A stretch of DNA of 64,000 bases from Roseateles sp. XES5 (GCF_020535545.1 NZ_CP084752.1:3871501-3935500), one strand, 5' to 3'; counted from the stretch's first letter, positions 19,212 to 28,130 are shown. The notes: a model not told the origin generated them from the letters alone. Numbers and translations are program-made.

Positions 19212-20051
19212 TTACGCCTTGGCGATGGCGTCGAAGGCAAGAAGCTTTTCGAGAAGCCGCGGCATGTCCTTGAGATGGACCATGTTCGGCCCGTCCGAAG
19301 GGGCATGGTCGGGGTCTTCATGCGTTTCGACGAAGAGGCCGGCAACGCCGACGGCAATCGCCGCGCGGGCCAGCGTCTCGACGAATTCGCGCTGGCCGCC
19401 GGAGGAGCCGCCCTGCCCGCCCGGCTGCTGCACGGAATGGGTCGCGTCGAAGACCACGGGCGCGCCGAGCGAGGCCATGATCGGCAGCGAGCGCATGTCG
19501 GAAACCAGCGTGTTGTAGCCGAAGGAGGCGCCGCGCTCGCACAGCAGCACGTTCGGATTGCCGCTCTCGGTGAACTTCGCCAGCACGTTCTTCATGTCCC
19601 AGGGCGCGAGGAACTGGCCCTTCTTGATGTTGATCGTGCGGCCCGTCTTGGCGGCGGCCACGAGCAGGTCCGTCTGGCGCGACAGGAAGGCCGGGATCTG
19701 CAGGATATCGACCGTGCCGGAAACGAGGTCGCACTGTTCCTCGGTATGGATGTCGGTCAGCACGGGGAAGCCGAAATCCTTCTTGAGGTCGGCGAAGATT
19801 TCCATCGCCTTGTCGAGGCCGATGCCGCGCTTGCCGGAAAGCGAGGTGCGGTTGGCCTTGTCGAAGGAGGACTTGTAGACGAGGCCGATGCCGAGCCTGT
19901 CGCAAAGTTCGACCAGCGTGCCGGCGATCATGTAGGCATGGTCGCGGCTTTCCATCTGGCAGGGGCCGGCGATCAGCGAGAAGCGCTCGGCCTGCGAGAA
20001 GGTGACTTTCCTTGCGCCTTCGCCGACGACGACGGTGGTATTGGCTTTCAT
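19212..20051 (-). CDS. kdsA: 3-deoxy-8-phosphooctulonate (KDO-8-P) synthase
   Basis: Condenses arabinose 5-phosphate with phosphoenolpyruvate to KDO-8-phosphate for lipopolysaccharide inner core. The 279-residue TIM-barrel protein has [41 protein letters not shown] and [11 protein letters not shown]. Cys31 in GPCQMES is at the position where metal-dependent family members carry Cys and metal-independent ones (E. coli type) carry Asn, so a metal-dependent enzyme is predicted. The ATG at 20051 is one base beyond the stop of the VOC gene and its GGAG lies in that gene's last codons, so translation is probably coupled. Confidence 0.95.
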   Translation of the reverse strand: MKANTTVVVGEGARKVTFSQAERFSLIAGPCQMESRDHAYMIAGTLVELCDRLGIGLVYKSSFDKANRTSLSGKRGIGLDKAMEIFADLKKDFGFPVLTDIHTEEQCDLVSGTVDILQIPAFLSRQTDLLVAAAKTGRTINIKKGQFLAPWDMKNVLAKFTESGNPNVLLCERGASFGYNTLVSDMRSLPIMASLGAPVVFDATHSVQQPGGQGGSSGGQREFVETLARAAIAVGVAGLFVETHEDPDHAPSDGPNMVHLKDMPRLLEKLLAFDAIAKA

Positions 20052-20052
20052 C

Positions 20053-20943
20053 TCATTCTCCAAAGACAAAGAGGACGCCCTGCCCCGGTGCGGGCGGCAC
20101 GAACAGGCGCTCGTCCTGTTCGCGGTAGCCGATGCCGTGCCCGGTGAGGAACTGGCGGCATGCCGAGAGGCTGGAAACCCTGAAAACGATCGCCCGGCCC
20201 TTCAGGCCGCGATCGGTGGTTTCGGGTGCGATGCCGTAGAAGCCCTGAAGCCCGGCATCGTTGAGCACGGTGATGCGGCCGCGGGGCGTGTCGACGGACA
20301 TGCCGAAGGACAGGGCCTCGACCTCGCGTTCGTCGGCCGCTTCCTGCACCAGATACTGGAAGTCGGTCGGGTTCTGCTCCGACAGCACGACTTCGGCAAG
20401 CGCGACGACGCCGTTTTCATGTGCCTCCAGCGCCGCCCGGTCGGACGGCAGCGGACGCACGCGCTGCGAGGCGAAGAAGAAGAAATCGGGGCTGCGCAGG
20501 TCGGCGGCGAAGGCGAGCCGGAAGCTGCCGGTCGCCGCGGTTCCGTCCGGCAGCAGCATGTCGCGCGAGAATTCCAGCATGTCGCCGCCGGAAAGGCCGG
20601 CAGTGGAATAGCGCCGGTCGTCGTCCCCCGCATCGTTCGTCGCCATGGCGATGGCGGAAAATCCTTCGAGCCCGCGGCGGAAGCGGAACGCCTGGTCGCG
20701 CGCGATGAAGGCATTGCCCGTGCGGGCCGCCTCTTCGCATTCCTCGCGATTGGCGATGCCGAGCGGTTCCAGGTAGCTGCCATCGGCAAGGAAGACACAA
20801 CAGTTTTCCGTACCGAAGGGATGGCGCGCATCCTTGGCGACCGTGAAACCGAGGGCGGTGAGGCGTTCGCGGGCAATTCCAAGCTCGGACACCGGCAGCA
20901 CCAGATGGTCGATCGGGCGGGGCGTTCTCGAACGGACGGTCAT
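20053..20943 (-). CDS. VOC (glyoxalase-like) family protein
   Basis: A 296-residue protein beginning [20 protein letters not shown], the opening strand-helix of the vicinal-oxygen-chelate fold, with a second half (residues about 150-290) that repeats the fold ([21 protein letters not shown]). It matches the glyoxalase-like domain proteins often placed just before kdsA in Rhizobiaceae; no substrate is known. The ATG at 20943 ([10 protein letters not shown]) is preferred to two upstream in-frame ATGs, because homology-like sequence begins there. Followed immediately by kdsA; divergent from the FAD oxidoreductase at 21000. Confidence 0.82.
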   Translation of the reverse strand: MTVRSRTPRPIDHLVLPVSELGIARERLTALGFTVAKDARHPFGTENCCVFLADGSYLEPLGIANREECEEAARTGNAFIARDQAFRFRRGLEGFSAIAMATNDAGDDDRRYSTAGLSGGDMLEFSRDMLLPDGTAATGSFRLAFAADLRSPDFFFFASQRVRPLPSDRAALEAHENGVVALAEVVLSEQNPTDFQYLVQEAADEREVEALSFGMSVDTPRGRITVLNDAGLQGFYGIAPETTDRGLKGRAIVFRVSSLSACRQFLTGHGIGYREQDERLFVPPAPGQGVLFVFGE

Positions 20944-20999
20944 GGGCGAAATCCTGTCGTGTTTCAGGCGCCCCGTGCTTTGCATGCTTTCGGCGCGCA

Positions 21000-22328
21000 A
21001 TGCAAGCACCGCGCGCGGCAGGAAGGCAGCGGGAACTTTTCCCTCTGCCGCCCATTCCGGAGGACGTCCCGTTCCGGAGCAGCCCGATTTCCAGATCCCA
21101 CGACATCACCCGCCAACGCACGTTGCATACCTCCCGGCCCCTGTGGGCCGACTCGCCGCGCATTGGCCTGCGCACCCGAAAGACGCCCTCCCGCCGCGAC
21201 TACGACGTCATCATCGTCGGCGCCGGCATTTCCGGCGCGCTGATGGCCCATGCGCTGGCCGATGGAAAGTGCCGCGTGCTCGTCGTCGACCGCCGGCAGC
21301 CCGTGCATGGCAGCACGCTCGCCAGCACGGCGATGATCCAGCACGAAATCGACATTCCCCTCCATACGCTCGCCGGCATGATCGGCCGGGAAAAGGCAAG
21401 CCGCGCCTGGCGGCGCTCGGCCGCGGCCGTCGAGCATTTGACGCATCTCGTCACCGATCTCGGCATCGCCTGCGGCTTCGAGCGCAAGAAGACGCTGTTC
21501 CTCGCCGGCGACGCCTATGGCAGCCGTGCCTTACGAACGGAGACCGAAGCCCGGCTCGCCGCCGGCATAAGGGCGGAGACGCTGACCGCCGCCACCCTCG
21601 CCGACCGTTTCGCCATCGACCGCACCGGGGCCATCCTCAGCGACATCTCCGCCTCGGCAAATCCCGCGCAGATGGCCGCCGGCATCCTGCGCGCGGCGGC
21701 GGCGCGCGGGGTTGAAATCGTCACGCCGCTCGAAATCACCGATCTGCGCCCGACGGCGGAGGGCGTCGTGCTCGCCACGGCGGACGGCGGGATTCTTGCC
21801 GCCGGCCACGCCATCTTCTGCTCGGGCTACGAGTTCCTTGAAGCCGTCGCCGACCGGAACCACGCCATCGTCTCGACCTGGGCGCTCGCCACGCCGCCCG
21901 CCACGCCCCTGCCCGGCTGGCTGAACGACTGCATCGTCTGGGAGGGCGCCGATCCCTATCTCTACCTTCGCCGCTCGCGCGACGGCCGGCTGATCGCCGG
22001 CGGCGAGGACGAGGCGAGCGAGGATGCCTATGCCTCGCCGCAGAAGCTGAAAGCCAAGACGCGCACGATCCGCCGCAAGGTGGAGGCCCTGCTCGGCATC
22101 GCCCTGCCCGAGCCCGATCATGTCTGGGCCGCGCCCTTCGGCACGACGCGCACCGGCCTGCCGCTGATCGGCCGCGTTCCCGGTCTCGACCATGTCTTCG
22201 CCGTCATGGGCTTCGGCGGCAACGGCATCACCTTCAGCCAGATCGCCGCCGAGATCGTTTCGGCCGAGATTGCCGGCCATGGCGATGCCGACGCCGACCT
22301 TTTCGCCTTCGCCAGCCGCACGTCTTGA
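21000..22328 (+). CDS. FAD-dependent oxidoreductase (DAO family)
   Basis: A 442-residue flavoprotein of the D-amino-acid oxidase superfamily. It has an N-terminal dinucleotide-binding motif VIIVGAGISGALMAHALA (from about residue 71), followed by VVDRRQPVHGSTLASTAMI, and a C-terminal FAD-contact segment GLPLIGRVPGLDHVFAVMGFGGNGITFS. This resembles glycine/amine oxidases such as gamma-glutamylputrescine oxidoreductase, but the substrate is unknown. The first 65 residues are not part of the fold; no good ribosome site precedes 21000, so the true start may lie further in. First of three plus-strand genes ending with the kinase at 24616. Confidence 0.8.
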   Translation: MQAPRAAGRQRELFPLPPIPEDVPFRSSPISRSHDITRQRTLHTSRPLWADSPRIGLRTRKTPSRRDYDVIIVGAGISGALMAHALADGKCRVLVVDRRQPVHGSTLASTAMIQHEIDIPLHTLAGMIGREKASRAWRRSAAAVEHLTHLVTDLGIACGFERKKTLFLAGDAYGSRALRTETEARLAAGIRAETLTAATLADRFAIDRTGAILSDISASANPAQMAAGILRAAAARGVEIVTPLEITDLRPTAEGVVLATADGGILAAGHAIFCSGYEFLEAVADRNHAIVSTWALATPPATPLPGWLNDCIVWEGADPYLYLRRSRDGRLIAGGEDEASEDAYASPQKLKAKTRTIRRKVEALLGIALPEPDHVWAAPFGTTRTGLPLIGRVPGLDHVFAVMGFGGNGITFSQIAAEIVSAEIAGHGDADADLFAFASRTS

Positions 22329-22429
22329 CGAAACGCCAGACGGGACGCGCAATATTCCCCTTCCGTTGAATGGTTGCGCACGAGAAGGCGGGTTATGCTC
22401 CGCCGATCCCCGAACGAATTCGGACCGCC

Positions 22430-23170
22430 ATGCTGCTTGCCATCCTCTCCGACATCCATGCCAACCGCGAGGCCTTCGAGGCCGTGCTGGCCGCCGCCGA
22501 GGCCGCCGGCGCGGCGCGCTTCGTCCTGCTCGGCGACATCGTCGGTTATGGCGCGGACCCGGAATGGTGCGCGGAGCGGGCCAGGCAGCTTGCCGCGGCC
22601 GGCGCCGTGGTGCTACGCGGCAACCATGACGATGCGGTCGGCAATGCCTCCATCACCATGAACGCGACGGCGATGTTCGCCATCGAATGGACGCGGCGGC
22701 AGCTCGGCCGCGAGACGCGCGCCTTTCTCGCCGCCCGCCCTATGAAGGCCCGCGAGGGCGACTGCCTCTTCGTGCATGCCGATGCCAGCGCGCCGTCCGA
22801 CTGGAACTATGTGCGCGACACCAGCGATGCCGGCCAGCATCTCGCCGCGTGCGAGGCGCGTGTCAGCTTCTGCGGCCATGTCCACAAGCCCGCGCTCTAC
22901 TGCACCGCACCCGGCGGCAGGATCACGCATTTCTGCCCCGTCTCGGCAACGCCGGTGCCGCTTCTGCCGCAGCGGCGCTGGCTTGCCGTCATGGGTGCGG
23001 TCGGCCAGCCGCGCGACGGCAACCCGGCCGCCGCCTTCGCGCTCTACGACACCGAAAGCACCGACTTACGTTTCCTGCGCGTCGCCTATGACGTGGAGAC
23101 GGCAGCGGGGAAAATCCGGACGGCCGGCCTGCCGGCCGCCCTCGCCGACCGTCTTTTCGAGGGACGCTGA
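22430..23170 (+). CDS. Metallophosphoesterase
   Basis: A 246-residue calcineurin-like phosphoesterase with all dimetal motifs in order: SDIHANREAF (Asp, His), GDIVGYGADP (Asp), GNHDD (Asn, His), a His in FVHADAS and GHVH. The size and DIHAN/VGYGADP pattern fit bacterial YfcE/PrpE-like or diadenosine-tetraphosphatase-like enzymes; some relatives are protein phosphatases. It ends three bases before the start of the Ser/Thr kinase, so the two are tightly coupled, and a phosphatase-kinase pair is plausible. ATG at 22430 chosen because the fold begins there; an in-frame upstream start adds only unrelated sequence. Confidence 0.88.
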   Translation: MLLAILSDIHANREAFEAVLAAAEAAGAARFVLLGDIVGYGADPEWCAERARQLAAAGAVVLRGNHDDAVGNASITMNATAMFAIEWTRRQLGRETRAFLAARPMKAREGDCLFVHADASAPSDWNYVRDTSDAGQHLAACEARVSFCGHVHKPALYCTAPGGRITHFCPVSATPVPLLPQRRWLAVMGAVGQPRDGNPAAAFALYDTESTDLRFLRVAYDVETAAGKIRTAGLPAALADRLFEGR

Positions 23171-23173
23171 GCC

Positions 23174-24616
23174 ATGAAGACACGGCTGAAACCCGGCGAC
23201 GTCATCGACGGCTTCACCATCGAGGGCATCGCGCACAATGGCGGCATGGCGCGCATCTGGACGGTGAGCCGGCCGGACATCGAATGCCCGATTCTCATGA
23301 AGGTGCCGGTGCTCGGCGAGGGCGACGACCCCGCCGCCATCGTCGGCTTCGAGATGGAGCAGATGATCCTGCCGCGCCTTTCCGGCCCGCATGTGCCGCG
23401 CTTCATCGCCAACGGCGATTTCGCCACCCTGCCCTATATCGTCATGGAACGCCTGCCCGGCGCCTCGCTCTATCCGCTGCTGGAGCGCCTGCCGCTGCCG
23501 CCCGAGGAGGTGACGGTGATCGGCGCGAAGATCGCCGTTGCCCTCGATTCGCTGCACCGCCAGCATGTCGTGCATCTCGACCTGAAACCGTCCAACGTGA
23601 TGTTCCGCGACAGCGGCGAGGCCGTGCTGATCGACTATGGCCTTGCCCGTCACGTGCACCTGCCGGACCTGATGGACGAGCAGTTCCGCCTGCCCTACGG
23701 CACGGCGCCCTATATGGCGCCGGAACAGGTGCTCGGCACGCGCAGCGACTTTCGCAGCGACCTCTTCGCGCTCGGCGTCCTGCTCTATTTCTTCGCGACC
23801 GGCGAACGGCCCTTCGGCGACCCGCAGCGGCTGAAGGGCCTCAAGCGGCGACTGTGGCGCGACCCGCTGCCGCCGCGCGCCCGCAACGTCGCCATTCCAC
23901 CGGCGCTGCAGGAAATCATCCTGCGCTGCCTAGAGGTGCGGCCCGAGCGCCGCTACCAGAGCGCCGCCCAGCTGGCGCTGGATCTGCAGGACCTTTCCAG
24001 CGTCAAGCTGACCGCGCGGGCGGACAAGGTGAAGCGCGATCCGCTCGGCATGGTGCTGCGCCGCCGCTTCAACCCCGTGCCGATCGAAACCGTGAAGCCG
24101 CAGACCGCGGAGGCCCAGCTTGCCGATGCGCCGATCATCGCCGTCGCCATCGACCTCGGCGCCCATACGCCGGAACGGGCCGCCGCGATCCACAAGACCG
24201 TCGCCCGCATCATCGAGAACACGCCGAACGCGCGCATCGCCTGCCTCAACGTCTTGAAGATCAACCGCATCGCCATAGACACGTCGCTAGACGAGGAAGG
24301 CCGCAACAAGCATGTGCTGCGCCTGGTGGAGCTGCGCAGCTGGTCGACGGGCCTGCCCGTGCCCGGCGGCGGCATCACCTTTCACGTGCTGGAGGCCGTC
24401 TCGCCGGCCGACGCCATCCTCGACTATGTCCGCCAGAACCACGTGGACCATATCGTGATGGGCGCGCGCGCCAACTCGGCCTTGCGCTCCATGCTCGGCA
24501 CGGTCTCCGGCGAGGTTGCCGCCCATGCACCCTGCACCGTCACCGTGGTGCGCAACCGTTTTGGCGCGGGCCAGACCGGGTCCGGCGAACCCTCGAGCAT
24601 GTCAGGTTCAGCTTGA
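23174..24616 (+). CDS. Ser/Thr protein kinase fused to a universal stress protein domain
   Basis: A 480-residue two-domain protein. Residues 10-275 form a Hanks-type kinase with ATP Lys43, helix-C Glu60, catalytic loop HLDLKPSN (134-141), metal-binding DYG (154-156, instead of DFG) and APE (182-184). The glycine-rich loop is weak (AHNGGMARIW). Residues about 318-467 are a UspA-like domain ending in VMGARANSALRSMLG followed by SGEVAAHAPCTVTVV, which keeps the G-x2-G-x9-G-S/T-type nucleotide motif only in part. There is no transmembrane segment, so it is cytoplasmic. The last residues (MSGSA) and the TGA lie inside the dispersed repeat at 24598-24695. Confidence 0.88.
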   Translation: MKTRLKPGDVIDGFTIEGIAHNGGMARIWTVSRPDIECPILMKVPVLGEGDDPAAIVGFEMEQMILPRLSGPHVPRFIANGDFATLPYIVMERLPGASLYPLLERLPLPPEEVTVIGAKIAVALDSLHRQHVVHLDLKPSNVMFRDSGEAVLIDYGLARHVHLPDLMDEQFRLPYGTAPYMAPEQVLGTRSDFRSDLFALGVLLYFFATGERPFGDPQRLKGLKRRLWRDPLPPRARNVAIPPALQEIILRCLEVRPERRYQSAAQLALDLQDLSSVKLTARADKVKRDPLGMVLRRRFNPVPIETVKPQTAEAQLADAPIIAVAIDLGAHTPERAAAIHKTVARIIENTPNARIACLNVLKINRIAIDTSLDEEGRNKHVLRLVELRSWSTGLPVPGGGITFHVLEAVSPADAILDYVRQNHVDHIVMGARANSALRSMLGTVSGEVAAHAPCTVTVVRNRFGAGQTGSGEPSSMSGSA

Positions 24617-24695
24617 ACCAGACATGCTCTAAATTCTTTTGTTTTCGTTTGTCTTTTCGGGAAAACCGGTTCCCACTTTTCCCTGACAAACTCTA
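24598..24695. repeat. 98-bp dispersed palindromic repeat, copy 2
   Basis: Same length as 3665-3762 with only a few base differences. It supplies the final codons and TGA stop of the kinase on the plus strand and, at its other end, the TAG stop (CTA at 24693-24695) of the GlxA-type regulator on the minus strand. Confidence 0.92.
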
Positions 24696-25652
24696 CGAGC
24701 GGAAGCGCTTCCTGTAGTCCCCCGGCGTCAGCCCGACGATGCGGGCAAAGACCTTGCGGAAGGCGCCGGGATCGTTGTAGCCGACATCGACCGCCACCAG
24801 ATCGACCGAGCGGGTGGTGAACTGCAGCAGTTCCTGGGCCTTCGCCACGCGCAGCCGCTGGCAATAATCCGTCGTCGTCAGCCCCGTCGCCTTGCGGAAG
24901 CGGCGCAGGAAGGTGCGTTCCTCCAGCCCCGCCTGGGCCGCCAGCACATCGAGGCCGATCTCCTTCGCTTCGCTCGCCTGCAGGAAATGCTGCACCTTGA
25001 GGATCGCCGCATCGCCATGCAACAGGCGCGGCGAGAAGGTGCTGTAATAGCGCTGCTCGCGCCCCGGCGGATCGATGACGAACTGCCGGGCGATTTCCAA
25101 CATCACCGTCGGGCCGAGGAAACGGTCGATCAGTTTGAGGCCGAGATCCACCCAGGCCATGACACCGCCCGCCGTGACGATGTCGCCGTCGTCGCTGAGC
25201 AACCGGTCCGTATCCACCCGCACATCGGGAAAGCGCACCTCGAAGGTTTCGGCAATCACCCAGTTGGTGGTGATCGTGCGCCCGGCCAGAAGGCCCGTCT
25301 CGCCGAGCAGGAAAGCGCCCGCACAGATCGAGGCGAGCTGGATGCCGCCCGCATGGCATTGCCGCAGCCAGGCCGCAAAGGGCGCCGCATCCTCCCGCGC
25401 GATGGGATCGCCAAGCGCCGGCGGCAGCACGAGCACGCAGGGCCGCGCCGCGTCGCAGGGCGTCTCGCTCGCCTCGATGCGCACCGGCCTGCCCTCCTCC
25501 AGCCGCCAATGGCTGACGCCGAGCCGCGGCCCTGCCCGGCCCTTCCGGCCGGCAAGCTCCATGGCGGCGTTGAAGAGGTCCGTCATGCCGAGAACCGCCG
25601 CCATCTGCACGCCGGGATAAATCACCAGTCCGATTTCGGCCGAGGCAGCCAT
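24693..25652 (-). CDS. GlxA-family transcriptional regulator (DJ-1/PfpI plus AraC HTH)
   Basis: A 319-residue protein with an N-terminal DJ-1/PfpI-like domain (residues 5-190, including the nucleophile-elbow-like ASICAGAFLLGETGLLAGR) and a C-terminal AraC-type DNA-binding domain (about 220-319: LDVLAAQAGLEERTFLRRF, then VAVDVGYNDPGAFRKVF and LTPGDYRKRF). Such regulators respond to metabolites such as arginine or glycine betaine. It is divergent from the cysteine hydrolase at 25754, with about 100 bp between starts, and is probably its regulator. Its TAG stop comes from the edge of the repeat at 24598-24695. Confidence 0.87.
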   Translation of the reverse strand: MAASAEIGLVIYPGVQMAAVLGMTDLFNAAMELAGRKGRAGPRLGVSHWRLEEGRPVRIEASETPCDAARPCVLVLPPALGDPIAREDAAPFAAWLRQCHAGGIQLASICAGAFLLGETGLLAGRTITTNWVIAETFEVRFPDVRVDTDRLLSDDGDIVTAGGVMAWVDLGLKLIDRFLGPTVMLEIARQFVIDPPGREQRYYSTFSPRLLHGDAAILKVQHFLQASEAKEIGLDVLAAQAGLEERTFLRRFRKATGLTTTDYCQRLRVAKAQELLQFTTRSVDLVAVDVGYNDPGAFRKVFARIVGLTPGDYRKRFRS

Positions 25653-25753
25653 GTCACTTTCACCCTGAATTATGTCGGTATCGCCAATGGCGAGGAATGG
25701 CAGGCTGGAGGCAATATGTCCATGACATCAGCAGCGTGCAGAAAGGATCCCCC

Positions 25754-26299
25754 ATGAGCAAACGCGCCGTCATCATCGTCGACCTGCAGAACGACTACCT
25801 TCCCTCCGGCAGCTTCGGCCTTGCCGGCATCGACGCCGCCACCGCCAATGCCGCCCGCGTGATCGACGCCGCCCGCGGCAAGGGCGACCGCATCATCCAC
25901 GTCCATCACATCGCGAAGGAAGCCGATTCGCCGCTCTTTGCGCCCAACACGGACGGCATCCACCCCATCGCGGCCGTCACGCCCTCGGCCGGCGACACTG
26001 TCATCATCAAGAACTACCCGAACTCCTTCCGCGAAACGACGTTGCAGCAGACGCTGCAGGACGGCGGCATCGAGGACGTGGTCGTCATCGGTGCAATGAG
26101 CGACGTATGCATCGACGCGACCGCCCGCGCCGCCGCCGATCTCGGCTATAACCTCACCGTCGTGCACGATGCCTGCGCCACCCGCGACAAGGCTTTCGGT
26201 GATTCGGTCGTGCCGGCCGCCCAGGTTCACGCCACCATCATGTCGGCGCTGGAATTCGGCTATGGAACGGTCACGACGACCGCCGACTTCCTGTCGTAA
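25754..26299 (+). CDS. Isochorismatase-family cysteine hydrolase
   Basis: A 181-residue amidohydrolase-like enzyme with the catalytic triad Asp10 (VDLQNDY), Lys86 (IIKNYPNSF) and Cys119 (GAMSDVCIDAT), plus the conserved cis-peptide region before Cys. Close in pattern to isochorismatase/nicotinamidase-like hydrolases of unknown amide substrate. True nicotinamidases carry an extra D-x-H-x-x-H metal site that is not obvious here, since HVHHIAKEA replaces it, so nicotinamidase activity is doubtful. ATG at 25754 follows AGAAAGGATCCCCC; the ORF is open upstream but the family fold begins at MSKRAVIIVD. Divergent from the GlxA-type regulator. Confidence 0.87.
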   Translation: MSKRAVIIVDLQNDYLPSGSFGLAGIDAATANAARVIDAARGKGDRIIHVHHIAKEADSPLFAPNTDGIHPIAAVTPSAGDTVIIKNYPNSFRETTLQQTLQDGGIEDVVVIGAMSDVCIDATARAAADLGYNLTVVHDACATRDKAFGDSVVPAAQVHATIMSALEFGYGTVTTTADFLS

Positions 26300-26371
26300 T
26301 CGCTCGAAAACGGCCGTGTCTCCGCCTGCGGGCGGAGGCATGGCGCGGGCGCGAGAGGCCGTCAGTCAGCC

Positions 26372-26389
26372 TCGTCATTCGCCTGTCAT
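26372..26389 (+). promoter_or_regulatory. Pho-box-like site upstream of the glycosyltransferase
   Basis: TCGTCAT, four-base spacer TCGC, then CTGTCAT: two PhoB half-sites with the canonical 11-bp period. The second half-site is perfect and the first matches 5 of 7. It ends 77 bp before the glycosyltransferase start. Confidence 0.55.
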
Positions 26390-26466
26390 GTGACAATGGT
26401 GTCTCTTCCCGCGTGAATGAACCGGCAGCCGCCCCGAAAAGCCGGCGCCCTTCGGAGTACGCGTGA

Positions 26467-27618
26467 ATGGACATGGCTCAGGCCCTCGCCCTTGCCTCGG
26501 GCGCTCTTGTCGCGACCAACCTCGCCAGCATCCTCGTCGCCGGCAAGCGACTGAAACCGGCCGGCGCCCCGCCGCCGGATATCCGCAAGAAGCCGCCCGT
26601 CTCCGTCGTCGTGCCCGTCCGCGGCATCGAGAACTTTTCCGCCGAGACGCTGGAGCGCGCCTTCCGCCTTACCTGGCCAAGCTATGAACTGCTCTTCTGC
26701 GTCGCCCATGGCGGCGACCCGATCGTCGCGGAAATCGAGCGGACGGCAGCCGCCAACCCCGATATCGCGGCGCGCGTCCTCATCGGCGACGACCGCGTCA
26801 GCGCCAATCCGAAGCTCAACAATTGCGTCAAGGGCTGGCAGGCCGCCCGGCACGACTGGGTCATTCTCGCCGATTCCAACGTGCTGATGCCGCCCGACTA
26901 TATCCAGCACCTGATGGCCGGCTGGCGGCGCAATTCGGGCGTCGTCTGCTCGACGCCGCTCGGCTCGCGCCCGGAAGGCTTCTGGGCGGAGGTGGAATGC
27001 ATGTTCCTCAACACCCAGCAGGCGCGCTGGCAATATGCCGGCGAAGCGCTCGGCCTCGGTTTCGCGCAGGGCAAGAGCATGCTCTGGTACAAGCCGATGC
27101 TCGACGCCAATGGCGGCATCCAGGCGCTGAACGCGGAAATCGCCGAGGACGCCGCCTCCACCAAGCTGGTGAACCGTCTCGGCCTTCAGGTCCACCTCGT
27201 CTCCTCGCCTTTCGAGCAGCCGCTCGGCCGGCGAACGGGCCAAGAAATCTGGTCGCGCCAGTGCCGCTGGTCGCGCCTGCGCCGCGTCACCTTCCCCGGC
27301 TTCTTCACGCCGGAAATCCTGCTCGGCGTGCTGCCGCCGCTTGCCCTGGCGCTCGCCGCCGCCCTCTTTTCCGGAGCCGCGCTGCTGCCGGCAACTCTCC
27401 TCGTACTGGCCGCAATCTATCTTCCGGAAGCCGCGCTCGCGCTTGCCAAAGGCTGGCGCCTCTCGATGCTTTCACTGCCCGCCATGATCGCCCGCGACCT
27501 CCTCATGCCCGCCATCTGGCTGCGCGCCTGGCTCAGCGGCACCATCGACTGGCGCGGCAACACCATGACCATCGGCACCAGCGCCTGCGAACTGAAGGAA
27601 GCGCCGGCGGGGTCGTAG
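26467..27618 (+). CDS. GT21-like glycolipid glycosyltransferase (ceramide glucosyltransferase family)
   Basis: A 383-residue membrane-associated family 2/21 glycosyltransferase. One N-terminal hydrophobic helix (LALASGALVATNLASILVA) is followed by VVVPVRGIENFS, the donor-site DSNVLMPPDY, EDAASTKL and the acceptor motif RQCRW, a (Q/R)xxRW signature; several C-terminal hydrophobic helices follow (LALALAAALFSGAALL and others). An Agrobacterium homologue is known to make glucosyl- and glucuronosyl-diacylglycerol under phosphate starvation. With the Pho-box-like site upstream, a role in replacing phospholipids with glycolipids is likely. A second ATG lies at 26473. Confidence 0.85.
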   Translation: MDMAQALALASGALVATNLASILVAGKRLKPAGAPPPDIRKKPPVSVVVPVRGIENFSAETLERAFRLTWPSYELLFCVAHGGDPIVAEIERTAAANPDIAARVLIGDDRVSANPKLNNCVKGWQAARHDWVILADSNVLMPPDYIQHLMAGWRRNSGVVCSTPLGSRPEGFWAEVECMFLNTQQARWQYAGEALGLGFAQGKSMLWYKPMLDANGGIQALNAEIAEDAASTKLVNRLGLQVHLVSSPFEQPLGRRTGQEIWSRQCRWSRLRRVTFPGFFTPEILLGVLPPLALALAAALFSGAALLPATLLVLAAIYLPEAALALAKGWRLSMLSLPAMIARDLLMPAIWLRAWLSGTIDWRGNTMTIGTSACELKEAPAGS

Positions 27619-27646
27619 GCATTCGCTGACAGCGTTCACTGAAACA

Positions 27647-27687
27647 GAAAGCTGCGCGTCTAGAGGCTGGGCGCGCGGCTTTCTTGT
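27647..27687 (+). terminator. Terminator of the glycosyltransferase gene
   Basis: Stem GAAAGCTGCGCG (27647-27658) / CGCGCGGCTTTC (27672-27683), followed by TTGTG; one G-T pair in the stem. Confidence 0.62.
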
Positions 27688-27738
27688 GCAAGGCACACGG
27701 CGAACGATCGGCGTCCGCGTGTGATATCCGGGAACGAA

Positions 27739-27815
27739 TGGCGACCCCTGCAGGGCTCGAACCTGCGACATTCTGCTTAGAAGGCAGATGCTCTATCCAG
27801 CTGAGCTAAGGGGCC
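27739..27815 (-). tRNA. tRNA-Arg (anticodon TCT)
   Basis: 77-base cloverleaf on the minus strand. Acceptor GGCCCCT pairs with AGGGGTC, the D-loop starts TTAGCTCAGCTGG, the anticodon loop is CTTCTAA with TCT, and the T-arm has GGTTCGAGCC. CCA is encoded (27741-27739). Confidence 0.95.
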
Positions 27816-27824
27816 GGAGGGACC

Positions 27825-28130
27825 TCAGTGGGTCCAGGGCTGCATGCGGTTGAAGCGGAAATTGTCGGGATAGGCGACGCGCTTGCGGGTCGATTCCTTC
27901 GGTTCGATCAGGCGGTATTCGATGCCGTTGCGGGTCGCATAGGCAATCGCCTCTTCGCTGGTCTCGAAGGTCAGCTTCACCTGCTGATACATGTCGCCCG
28001 AGCTCGTATAGCCCATGATCGGATCGATCGTCCGCGGCTTCTCGGCATCGAACTCCAGAACCCAGAGGTGAGTCTTGGCCTTGCCGGACTGCATGGCGGT
28101 CTTGGCGGGACGATAGATCTTCGCGGTCAT
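27825..28130 (-). CDS. NADH dehydrogenase accessory subunit (ETC complex I, NDUFS4-like)
   Basis: A 101-residue protein of the NDUFS4/ETC complex I subunit-conserved-region family, with MTAKIYRPAKTAMQSG, THLWVLEFD and the C-terminal YPDNFRFNRMQPWTH typical of alphaproteobacterial members. These are supernumerary complex I subunits shared with mitochondria, on the peripheral arm. The start at 28130 is chosen because the family begins MTAKIYRP; the upstream open frame is not conserved in character. Ends nine bases before tRNA-Arg on the same strand. Confidence 0.9.
   Translation of the reverse strand: MTAKIYRPAKTAMQSGKAKTHLWVLEFDAEKPRTIDPIMGYTSSGDMYQQVKLTFETSEEAIAYATRNGIEYRLIEPKESTRKRVAYPDNFRFNRMQPWTH

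Noticed and set aside
25754..26299. Calling the cysteine hydrolase a nicotinamidase.
   Set aside because: The catalytic triad is there, but the D-x-H-x-x-H metal site expected for nicotinamidase is not evident.
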